In this document: positions 6,803 to 12,585 of the stretch, one piece after another | Layout: each line of letters opens with the position of its first letter | Position numbering within the stretch: the first letter of the stretch is position 1 | NCBI GenBank assembly: GCA_900753095.1 | Contig: CAADXT010000086.1 | Coordinates: forward strand, 1 to 19,854 | Direction of reading: 5' to 3' | Source of the DNA: Eggerthellaceae bacterium | GTDB taxonomy: Bacteria; Actinomycetota; Coriobacteriia; Coriobacteriales; Eggerthellaceae | Length of the DNA stretch: 19,854 bases | Position numbers and translations under genes: made by a program | Notes under the pieces: model-generated | Told to the model about the DNA's origin: nothing | What the model saw: only the letters and a program-made list of their open reading frames with translations | Database searches by the model: none

Positions 6803-7417
6803 TTCGGTCTCTTTAACCCCTTTTGCGGGGGAATGGGCCCATTTCAAGAAGGTGGTGTAGGAAACGTTAAGGCGGCTTGCAGCTTCCCTGCACCCGATTG
6901 CCCCTTCCTCCCATAGCGAAAGGGCTTCTTCGTAGCCTTTTGGCGGGGAAAGCTTAGGCCTGCCGAACTTCACGCCGCGCGCTTTTGCCGCAGCGATCCC
7001 CTCGGCTTGGCGTTGATGGATATTCTCGCGCTCTATCTGCGCAACGTAGCTCAGCACCTGCAGAACGATGTCCGCTATGAGCGTTCCCGTTAGCCCTTCT
7101 ATGCCGCTTTGCTGGGTGTTCAGCAGCGGCATGTCGATAACAGCGATATTCGATTTGATGGTATGGGTGATGAGGCGCCATTGGCAAAGTATCTCATCGT
7201 AGTTTCGCCCCAGGCGGTCGATGCTTTTCACCACCACAAGGTCATCTGGCTTCAGCGCCCTAAGAAGGGCCTGATAGCCAGGTCGGTTGAAGTCTTTGCC
7301 GCTCTCGTGGTCGATGAAGATGTTCTTGCGTTCAACGGGGAACAGCGCCAGCGCATCAAGCTGGCGGTTGAGGTTTTGATCTTTGCTCGATACGCGAGCG
7401 TAACCGTAAATGCTCAT
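6779..7417 (-). CDS. Serine recombinase (resolvase/invertase family)
   Basis: The 212-residue product belongs to the small serine recombinases. The N-terminal catalytic domain begins MSIYGYARVSSKDQNLNRQ with S10 as the nucleophile, then IDHESGKDFNRPGYQALL, and DDLVVVKSIDRLGRNYDEI, the classic DRLGRN motif. The long E-helix region (LSYVAQIERENIHQRQAEGIAAAKARGVKFGRPK) connects to a C-terminal helix-turn-helix (GCREAASRLNVSYTTFLKWA). It is slightly longer than Hin or Pin (about 190). The start at 7417 has GAGGA upstream; the 22 codons before it in the same frame are non-conserved. The gene reads toward the surface-protein gene on the same strand. Nearby palindromes and inverted half-sites suggest it acts locally, but inversion or resolution cannot be told from the protein alone. 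Confidence 0.93.
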   Translation of the reverse strand: MSIYGYARVSSKDQNLNRQLDALALFPVERKNIFIDHESGKDFNRPGYQALLRALKPDDLVVVKSIDRLGRNYDEILCQWRLITHTIKSNIAVIDMPLLNTQQSGIEGLTGTLIADIVLQVLSYVAQIERENIHQRQAEGIAAAKARGVKFGRPKLSPPKGYEEALSLWEEGAIGCREAASRLNVSYTTFLKWAHSPAKGVKETEHLPHQAL

Positions 7418-7646
7418 GTCTTCCTCTCTGATGTTCGCGTGTTGCGTCGCGGATCGGCCGGCATGCAGCCCAAAATACTTCACGACGCGAATACGGATGG
7501 CTTTGTTGCCGTGCTGATTACGCGGCGATAATCGCCCGTTTAGCGCGGTGTTTCGTGGGGGTTTTCGCTATCGGCAGTTTTTTTGGGGGAGGGGCATCAT
7601 ATTTGGGTTCCGCTAGCGCAAACGGGGGATACTTACCGTAAAAACT

Positions 7647-7677
7647 GGTAAAACTCCTTATGAGAAAGGGTTTTACC
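7647..7677. repeat. 31-bp imperfect palindrome GGTAAAAC...GTTTTACC
   Basis: The arms 7647-7659 and 7665-7677 match at 11 of 13 positions, including a perfect 8-base GGTAAAAC/GTTTTACC outer part, with a 5-base centre. The left half GGTAAAACTCCT (7647-7658) is repeated exactly, in inverted orientation, at 6696-6707 (AGGAGTTTTACC), on the far side of the recombinase gene. It may be a recombinase crossover site or an operator. Confidence 0.55.
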
Positions 7678-7722
7678 TGCGCTATCAAAGAAGCGGCGTT
7701 AAGAGGTTCGTCCGTGCGCTGT

Positions 7723-7766
7723 CAGGGAATCTGCAGCTCTGAACCGCAGATTTCCCTGCTTCTTTT
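7723..7766 (+). terminator. Terminator-like hairpin in the leader of the MarR-like gene
   Basis: CAGGGAATCTGC (7723-7734) pairs with GCAGATTTCCCTG (7746-7758), with a single bulged base and an 11-base loop, followed by CTTCTTTT. No + strand gene ends upstream. It would therefore end either a short transcript or small RNA begun near 7600-7660, or act as an attenuator before the regulator gene, which starts 190 bp downstream. Confidence 0.5.
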
Positions 7767-7863
7767 GTGGCGAAGGAAGCTAGATTATTTGAACAAAATG
7801 TTGGGTTTTTGCGGAGGAAAACAACGGGATGCTTTCGCGGCGGTTACCGAAGTTCTCAGAATC

Positions 7864-7896
7864 TTGGAACGTGTTCAAAGTAGTGCATACTCCAAG
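7864..7896 (+). promoter_or_regulatory. Predicted promoter and palindromic operator of the MarR-like gene
   Basis: TTGGAA (7864-7869) and CATACT (7886-7891) are spaced by 16 bp; each matches its consensus in 4 of 6 bases. The -35 box lies in an imperfect palindrome TTGGAACGTGTTCAAA (12 of 16, core GAAC-GT-GTTC), and a wider CTTGGA...TCCAAG pair encloses the promoter. This is the type of site where a MarR protein would repress its own gene; that role is inferred. Confidence 0.45.
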
Positions 7897-7956
7897 CCGT
7901 GGAAATGCTCGGCTGTGCATTGGCCGAGCATAGACGGAAGGCCGAAGGAGGAGCCA

Positions 7957-8550
7957 GTGAGTACGGTTGACAAGAAGCTCATGGGGCAAATGCTCCGTTT
8001 TGCGAAAACCGTGGTGGTAACCAGCGCCAACGCAAAGGAGAGCGACACGATTGCCGGCTGCGAGAAGCCTGGCAAGCGCGACGCAGAGTATGTGCGGGCC
8101 ATCATGGAGCGCGGCATGCGCACTTTGCCTATAGAGCAGCGCATCCTTTCGGAGGCTGCCTTCGATAAACGGGCCTTCGATCTGGGCCGGGTCTATGTTA
8201 TCCGCCAACTGGGCATTTGGGAGATGATGAGCTACGAGGACCTGCATCGCGAAAGCGAGTACGTTGCCTTTCCCGAGCTGCTCGATGGGATGATAGAAGA
8301 AGGCCTCGTGGTGCGCGTTACCGACACTGCGCAGGGCGAAGAGCGCGACATCGTGATGTTGACCGATGCTGGCAAAGAGCTTTTCTCCGAACAGGAGGAA
8401 GCCCTTGATAAGCGGGCAGAAGAGTTGTTCGGCAACCTCACCGAAGGCGAGAAGATGCAGCTTTACCTGCTGCTGCGCAAAGTGCAGGGCACCCCAGCGT
8501 ACGAATCAGAATCCCCCGCTGATGTGCGCGAGCGTGCGGGAATCGCATAG
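7957..8550 (+). CDS. MarR-like winged-helix transcriptional regulator
   Basis: The GTG start at 7957 is chosen because AAGGAGGAG precedes it with 5-base spacing; the product is 197 residues. The central part (about 75-145) fits a winged helix: LGIWEMMSYEDLHRESEYVAFPELLDGMIEEGLVVRVTDT, then the wing EERDIVMLTDAGKELF, which carries the MarR hallmark (L)TxxGxxL. The C-terminal helix LFGNLTEGEKMQLYLLLRKV is the MarR dimerisation helix with its L-T-xx-E signature. The N-terminal 70 residues are longer and less typical than in standard MarR (about 140-150 residues), and the C-terminal 20 are polar. The gene has a bidirectional terminator behind it and no gene fused to its transcript. The target and ligand cannot be read from the sequence. 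Confidence 0.8.
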   Translation: MSTVDKKLMGQMLRFAKTVVVTSANAKESDTIAGCEKPGKRDAEYVRAIMERGMRTLPIEQRILSEAAFDKRAFDLGRVYVIRQLGIWEMMSYEDLHRESEYVAFPELLDGMIEEGLVVRVTDTAQGEERDIVMLTDAGKELFSEQEEALDKRAEELFGNLTEGEKMQLYLLLRKVQGTPAYESESPADVRERAGIA

Positions 8551-8627
8551 CGAAAGGCAGATCCGAACTCGGAATGCGATTCGCCCGGTTTGCGTTGGCA
8601 TGGCCCGGCTTTAGGTGCCGGGAACAG

Positions 8628-8663
8628 AAAAGCGCCTTGATGAAAGCTGTCAAGGCGCTTTTT
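8628..8663. terminator. Bidirectional Rho-independent terminator
   Basis: AAAAGCGCCTTGA (8628-8640) pairs perfectly with TCAAGGCGCTTTT (8650-8662) around a 9-base loop. T-runs on both strands end the MarR-like gene (+) and the LysR gene (-). Confidence 0.92.
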
Positions 8664-8718
8664 GCTGCTTACTATGCGTGCGGCGTTGCCTTCCGGAGCG
8701 TTTTGCCTGGCAGGGTGC

Positions 8719-9660
8719 TTACTCTTTCGGCAGGTATGTGCTTTCGATGGGCACGATGTGCTCGAGCTCGGCAGTGCGACTCTTCACATAGTTGAGGAAC
8801 GCTGTTTCCGCAGGAGAGAATTGCTTGCTCTTGCGGTACACCAGCCCAACGGCATGGAACGGGTCCTTCAGCTCGGTAAGGGGAAGGACGCTCACCTGGT
8901 TGCGGATTTCGCCCTCGATGGTGTCGAGCAGCAGCGCCACCAAGCGCATGTCCGCCAGAACCTGCACGGCTCCGTTTACCTCGTCCTCGAAGGCTTGGTA
9001 GTACTTGAAGTCGTATTGCTTGGAAAGCTCCTTGAAGGGGTAGTAGGTAAAGGCGCTGTCGCGATACGAGATAACGGGGTAGTTCTTCAGGTCGTTAAGC
9101 GAGACCGATTTCTGATTGGCCAAGGGCATTTTGGGGTTAACCACGACTGCGGCATTCTGGAATAGGACGGGAATGAAGCCCTGCTCTTCCTCGTCGGGCA
9201 GTTGGCCGCAGATGGCCATGTCGATTTTGCCCTCCAGCACGGCCTTGGAGCAGTCGAAGGTGCTGCACTCTTCAACCAAGTCGAAGTTGATGATGCTGCC
9301 ATGGGCGGCAACGAAGTTTGAGAGGAGCTTCGGCAAAAAGGACCGGCGCACCGATGCCACGCTGCCCAAGCGGATAACGGGCGCGTTTTCCAGGGCGTGG
9401 GGCCCGGCAACGTTCATGGCTTCATCGATTTCCTTGAGCGCGACATTGATATGGCGGGCGAACTCGGCCCCGTACACGGTGAGCTTCACGCTTCGGTTCG
9501 CTTCATTGGTGCTTTCGAAGAGCGTGAACCCAAGGCTCTTCTCCATCTTGCGAATCGAGTTCGAAAGCGCGGGCTGCGTGATGCAGAGTTCCTTTGCCGC
9601 TTTGCTGAAATGACCCGTTTCTGCGAGCTTCTGGAAATAGCGCAAATGGTCGATGTTCAC
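8719..9660 (-). CDS. LysR-type transcriptional regulator
   Basis: The 313-residue protein has the LysR N-terminal winged helix: IDHLRYFQKLAETGHFSKAAKELCITQPALSNSIRKMEKSLGFTLFE (about residues 3-49). A long linker helix and a two-lobed periplasmic-binding-type effector domain follow (from about 93, VIRLGSVASVRRSFLPKLLSNFV...). Length and order are normal for the family. The GTG at 9660 is chosen over an upstream TTG because GGAGGGG lies 9 bases before it. It lies downstream of the DUF6282-like/membrane-protein pair on the same strand, separated by two terminators, so it may be transcribed on its own or by read-through. It is the likely regulator of that operon; the inducer is unknown. Confidence 0.93.
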   Translation of the reverse strand: MNIDHLRYFQKLAETGHFSKAAKELCITQPALSNSIRKMEKSLGFTLFESTNEANRSVKLTVYGAEFARHINVALKEIDEAMNVAGPHALENAPVIRLGSVASVRRSFLPKLLSNFVAAHGSIINFDLVEECSTFDCSKAVLEGKIDMAICGQLPDEEEQGFIPVLFQNAAVVVNPKMPLANQKSVSLNDLKNYPVISYRDSAFTYYPFKELSKQYDFKYYQAFEDEVNGAVQVLADMRLVALLLDTIEGEIRNQVSVLPLTELKDPFHAVGLVYRKSKQFSPAETAFLNYVKSRTAELEHIVPIESTYLPKE

Positions 9661-9698
9661 TATTTGTTGCCCCTCCCGCAAACAAAGTGATCAGGCAG

Positions 9699-9719
9699 TA
9701 AAAAGCGCCCGGTGGGCGC
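9699..9719 (-). terminator. Second terminator or attenuator just before the LysR gene
   Basis: On the minus strand GCGCCC-acc-GGGCGC is followed by TTTTTA. It ends only about 30 bases before the LysR ribosome site. It could be a back-up terminator for the upstream operon or an attenuator in the LysR leader. No clear LysR promoter is visible between it and the start codon. Confidence 0.7.
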
Positions 9720-9737
9720 AGCAGAAGTGTAGCACAA

Positions 9738-9792
9738 ACAAAAGGTCCCGCCCGTTGCCGAAGAGGAGGGGAGTTCTAAGCAACGGGCGGGA
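9738..9792 (-). terminator. Rho-independent terminator after the six-helix membrane protein
   Basis: A perfect 13-bp stem, TCCCGCCCGTTGC (9746-9758) with GCAACGGGCGGGA (9780-9792), has a 21-base loop. On the minus strand it is followed by CCTTTTGTTTG. It starts 35 bases after the stop codon of the membrane-protein gene. Confidence 0.85.
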
Positions 9793-9827
9793 TGTCAGAG
9801 AAGAGTGGGTTTGGTGATTTTCGCGCC

Positions 9828-10463
9828 TTAGTTCTTAGGCTTGAACAGTACCGGTCCCATGGGTACGTTGCAGATGCCCTCAAGCACTGCGCTTGCCATG
9901 GTGAACAGGCCGCCGATGCCGCACAGGCCGAAGGAAACTGCCGCAACGAAGATCAGGTCGCTTACCATCTCGGCGGGGCACAAGCCCATGCCGGTTACGC
10001 CGTACAGGATAAGGCCGATGGCAGGAAGGAAGCTCGTTGCCCAGTCAACCAAGGTGCCATGGAAGTAGGCGGGAAGCTCGATGGTAAGCAGCACGCCGAT
10101 AACCATGTTCACGATGCCGAACACGAAGCCGTCGTAAGCGATGACGCCCTGTGCTGCCAGGTACGCCATGATGTTGCTTGCGCCGCCAACGCCGCCGAAG
10201 GCAATGGCGAAGATCATCATGGTCTGGCCGGGGATGTACATGTTGCGCTTAATCAGGATCGCAGCACCGAAGAAGAATCCGATGAACAGGATCACCTGAA
10301 CAATGCCAAACGAAAGGTTGGTGGTTGCATCCCCTGCTGCAAGGCCGGTGCCCTGAGCGAAGCAGATGAACGAGAAAATGGTGAAGACGGTTGCCGGAAC
10401 GGCGAGGGGTTGGCCCCAGCCGGTCTTTTTATAGGTCTCTTCAACTTCTTGCATGGTTGCCAT
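9828..10463 (-). CDS. Six-helix membrane protein, probable transporter or channel partner of the hydrolase
   Basis: The 211-residue protein has six hydrophobic segments: AVPATVFTIFSFICFAQ, LSFGIVQVILFIGFFFGAAIL, TMMIFAIAFGGVGGASN, FVFGIVNMVIGVLLTI, FLPAIGLILYGVTGMGL and a last one in FVAAVSFGLCGIGGLFTM. Several are Gly-rich. The six-helix, ~200-residue plan recalls the acetate/succinate (YaaH/SatP) and the urea/amide (UreI/AmiS) families, but I see neither signature (no NPAPLGL), so no family is assigned. The ATG lies 2 bp after the hydrolase stop codon, and its GGAGGG site is inside the last hydrolase codons, so the pair is translationally coupled. I infer that it moves the substrate or product of the hydrolase. 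Confidence 0.85.
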   Translation of the reverse strand: MATMQEVEETYKKTGWGQPLAVPATVFTIFSFICFAQGTGLAAGDATTNLSFGIVQVILFIGFFFGAAILIKRNMYIPGQTMMIFAIAFGGVGGASNIMAYLAAQGVIAYDGFVFGIVNMVIGVLLTIELPAYFHGTLVDWATSFLPAIGLILYGVTGMGLCPAEMVSDLIFVAAVSFGLCGIGGLFTMASAVLEGICNVPMGPVLFKPKN

Positions 10464-10465
10464 GG

Positions 10466-11437
10466 TTATCCCTCCATCAGGAAGTGGGGAACGTCCTGCA
10501 GCATTACCTTCAGGTCTTCAGCAGGTACGCCGCCGTTCAGGTGCTCTTGTACGTTGCAGGCATAGCCGCGCAGTGCGCGCAATGCGGGGAACATACCCTG
10601 GTCGGAGCTCATCACGTAATCGGAGGGTTTGGTGCCGGCTTCCTTCATGAACGAGCGCAGGGAACGGTCGCGATCGAACTCGTAGAACGATTTCTCCATC
10701 TTCACGCCCAGACGAGCCATCTCACGCTGCATAGCGATGCTCATCTCGGAGGTACGCCAATCGATGTGCTGGTACACCATCTTGCGAATGCCCATCTCGT
10801 GAGCGGCGCGGTAGAGCTTCAGGCCCTCGCGGTTGTCGATGTGGCCAGAGGAAAGGCATACATCGGCGTCGCGGATAAGCTCCAGGATCTCGTACACCTC
10901 GGGCTTCAGGTTGCCCTCTTCGTCGAGCACGGTTACGCCGGGCTTGCCCTCAAGCGTCTTCATAGGCTGGCCGCAGATCTCGGTTGCGAAATGCTGGTAG
11001 GGAATGGAGCTGTCCCAAATCTGGAAGCCGTTCTGGGATTCCAGGGTGGGCATGAACACCGTCTTGGCGCCGCCCATGATTGCTGCCTCAACGGCTACCG
11101 GGTTCAGGCCGCCTACCTCGTAGTTCAAGCAGATCGAGCCGTATACCTTGAACTTGTCGCCCTTTACGGCGTACTTCTGGGCAATCTTCGAGCGGAAGAA
11201 GGTGCCGAATTCGTGGCACTTGATTACCACGCCGTCAAGGCCGGCATCCTCGTATTCGCGAACCAGCTCGAAGTCGTCGAGCACGAAGCCGTCGTCGCGT
11301 GTGGGGTTGGAGTGAACGTGCGTGTCGATTGCGCCGTGCAGCAGTTCCCACGCGGTGTCGGACACCTCGTAGATTTCCTCCGAGAAGAATTCGTTCTGAG
11401 AGTCGAGCAATGCGAAGTTTGGATTGTAGGTTTCCAT
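10466..11437 (-). CDS. DUF6282-like amidohydrolase-type metal-dependent hydrolase
   Basis: The 323-residue protein resembles the amidohydrolase-like proteins listed as DUF6282, by recollection of the pattern. IDTHVHSNPTRDD gives the H-x-H pair (H40, H42). VVIKCHEFGTFFRS adds K73 and H75, CLSSGHIDNREGL adds H199, MVYQHIDWR adds H224, and SDYVMSSDQGMFP gives the late Asp D279. This is the ligand order of a metal-dependent TIM-barrel hydrolase. No signal peptide is present, so it is cytoplasmic. The ATG at 11437 is chosen for its AGGAGGGG site; the frame upstream is open for 35 codons but lacks support. It heads an operon with the six-helix membrane protein, next to a LysR gene. The substrate is unknown; a cyclic amide, lactone or similar small molecule would fit the fold. 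Confidence 0.85.
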   Translation of the reverse strand: METYNPNFALLDSQNEFFSEEIYEVSDTAWELLHGAIDTHVHSNPTRDDGFVLDDFELVREYEDAGLDGVVIKCHEFGTFFRSKIAQKYAVKGDKFKVYGSICLNYEVGGLNPVAVEAAIMGGAKTVFMPTLESQNGFQIWDSSIPYQHFATEICGQPMKTLEGKPGVTVLDEEGNLKPEVYEILELIRDADVCLSSGHIDNREGLKLYRAAHEMGIRKMVYQHIDWRTSEMSIAMQREMARLGVKMEKSFYEFDRDRSLRSFMKEAGTKPSDYVMSSDQGMFPALRALRGYACNVQEHLNGGVPAEDLKVMLQDVPHFLMEG

Positions 11438-11537
11438 GATTCCCCTCCTATGGAATTGGTTTTCAAGAAGGGAAGGCTTAGACATCCCCATGTCTGCTTC
11501 GGCATCCCCATGCCGTTGCTGCCTTTCCCTTGAACCC

Positions 11538-11566
11538 ATCATTGTCGTTTATGGGTTTGTGGACAA
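11538..11566 (-). promoter_or_regulatory. Predicted promoter of the hydrolase/membrane-protein operon
   Basis: On the minus strand TTGTCC (11566-11561) and AATGAT (11543-11538) are separated by 17 bp; each matches consensus in 4 of 6 bases. This predicts a 5' leader of about 95 bases. The weak -35 suits an activator-dependent promoter. Confidence 0.45.
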
Positions 11567-11573
11567 CTCAAAA

Positions 11574-11601
11574 CTTATACTGATTGCTCAGAAGATATAA
11601 G
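11574..11601. promoter_or_regulatory. Candidate LysR-type operator
   Basis: CTTATA (11574-11579) and TATAAG (11596-11601) form an inverted repeat with 16 bp between. Inside, TGA and TCA arms (tgattgctca) add a second small palindrome. The site ends 8 bp before the predicted -35 box, about -43 to -70 from the expected transcript start, where LysR regulators usually bind. It does not fit an exact T-N11-A core. Confidence 0.45.
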
Positions 11602-11785
11602 CAAATGGAATATCCGCAGGTAAAATGCATGAACGCGTTCTAAAACATGTTCAAATAGGGAACGGAACGTCGAAAGCTGTGCGGAAACGCACAGTTGTTA
11701 GATATAGCTAACTTATAGATTACGAGAAGGGCTGGAAAGGCATGCTGGGAGGCAATCCTGCCAGCAAGGCATCTAAGCTGGTTGC
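11602..11785. other. Rest of the 348-bp gap between hydrolase operon and ZIP gene
   Basis: A perfect 10-bp palindrome GAACGCGTTC (11631-11640) is followed by further GTTC/GAAC motifs to about 11670. Nearer the ZIP gene is a nested inverted repeat, GGCAA (11751-11755) and CCAGC (11761-11765) with GCTGG (11777-11781) and TTGCC (11782-11786). It could form a stem after the ZIP stop codon but has no T-run. No gene is supported here. Confidence 0.35.
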
Positions 11786-12577
11786 CTAGCCCAGCGCCAC
11801 ATCGAGCACCATCATGAGCACGAAGCCGAAGGAAAGGGCTGTGGCGCCTATGTTGGTGTGGTGCCCGGTTTGCGTTTCGGGAATAAGCTCTTCTACCACC
11901 ACGTACATCATGGCGCCTGCGGCAAAGGCCAGCACGTAAGGAAGGAGCGGCGTCATAAGGCCCACGCATGCCACCATGAGCAGCGCGCCTATGGGCTCGA
12001 CCACGCCGGAAAGGAATCCGTACAGGAACGCCTTCGGGCGCGAGAGGCCGCAGGACACCAGCGGCATGGAGATGATGGCGCCTTCGGGGACGTTTTGGAT
12101 GGCGATGCCTGCGGCGAGCGCAACAACGCCTGCCAGCGCGATGCCGGTTTGCCCCGACAAGAAGCCTGCCAGCACCACGCCGACCGCCATGCCCTCCGGC
12201 AGGTTGTGCAGCGCAACCGCGAAGATGAGCATGGTGGGCTTCTTCATGGTGCTGGGAACGCCTTCGGGTACGGGGCTGTCGATGTGCAGATGCGGCAAGA
12301 AGTGGTCGAACAGCAGCAGAAAGCCCATGCCCGCCAGAAAGCCCACGGCGGCGGGCAGCCAGCCCACCACGCCCTGACCTTCCGCCATTTCAATGGAAGG
12401 CATGAGCAGGCTCCATATGCTGGCGGCGATCATCACGCCGGCGGCAAAGCCCAAAAGCGTTTTCTGAAGCAGCTCGCCCATCTGCTTCTTCATGAAGAAC
12501 GCGAAGGCAGACCCCAGCGTGGTGCCTGCAAGGGGCACGGTAAGGGCGATTACCGTGCCTAGGGTTATGTTGTCCAT
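11786..12577 (-). CDS. ZIP family metal transporter
   Basis: The 263-residue integral membrane protein imports divalent metal ions such as zinc, by family. The key helix-4 motif HNLPEGMAVG (H124, N125, E128) and helix-5 motif QNVPEGAI (Q161, N162, E165) form the binuclear metal site. GVVEPIGA (E194) and VVEELIPE (E229, E230, E234) are further conserved acidic positions. A His/Asp-rich segment DHFLPHLHIDSP lies in the variable loop before helix 4. The overall plan is closest to the GufA/ZupT branch. The ATG at 12577 is 8 bp behind the pepF stop codon and has only a weak AGG, so translation probably depends on coupling to pepF. Co-expression of a metal importer with a zinc peptidase is plausible but inferred. 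Confidence 0.93.
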   Translation of the reverse strand: MDNITLGTVIALTVPLAGTTLGSAFAFFMKKQMGELLQKTLLGFAAGVMIAASIWSLLMPSIEMAEGQGVVGWLPAAVGFLAGMGFLLLFDHFLPHLHIDSPVPEGVPSTMKKPTMLIFAVALHNLPEGMAVGVVLAGFLSGQTGIALAGVVALAAGIAIQNVPEGAIISMPLVSCGLSRPKAFLYGFLSGVVEPIGALLMVACVGLMTPLLPYVLAFAAGAMMYVVVEELIPETQTGHHTNIGATALSFGFVLMMVLDVALG

Positions 12578-12585
12578 GGGCGTGC

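Larger units (their letters stand above)
7418..7956. other. 539-bp intergenic and leader region between recombinase and MarR-like gene
   Basis: A frame is open on the + strand from 7660, in phase with the MarR-like gene, but it has no ribosome site and no family similarity, so it is treated as non-coding. The region holds a 13-bp palindrome GGCGATAATCGCC (7524-7536) near the recombinase start, several TTACC/GGTAA motifs (7633-7677), a terminator-like hairpin (7723-7766) and the predicted MarR promoter (7864-7891). Together they look like a regulatory or recombination region for two divergent genes. Confidence 0.5.

Noticed and set aside
7660..7956. N-terminal extension of the MarR-like gene from an ATG at 7660
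   Set aside because: No ribosome site, the ATG lies in the centre of a palindrome, a terminator-like hairpin interrupts it, and the GTG at 7957 has a strong AAGGAGGAG site.
10391..11533. 380-codon open frame on the + strand
   Set aside because: Antisense to the hydrolase gene with its conserved metal ligands; no own signals.
11631..11640. GAACGCGTTC as a LexA (SOS) box
   Set aside because: The Gram-positive box has four bases between GAAC and GTTC; here there are two, and no SOS gene is adjacent.
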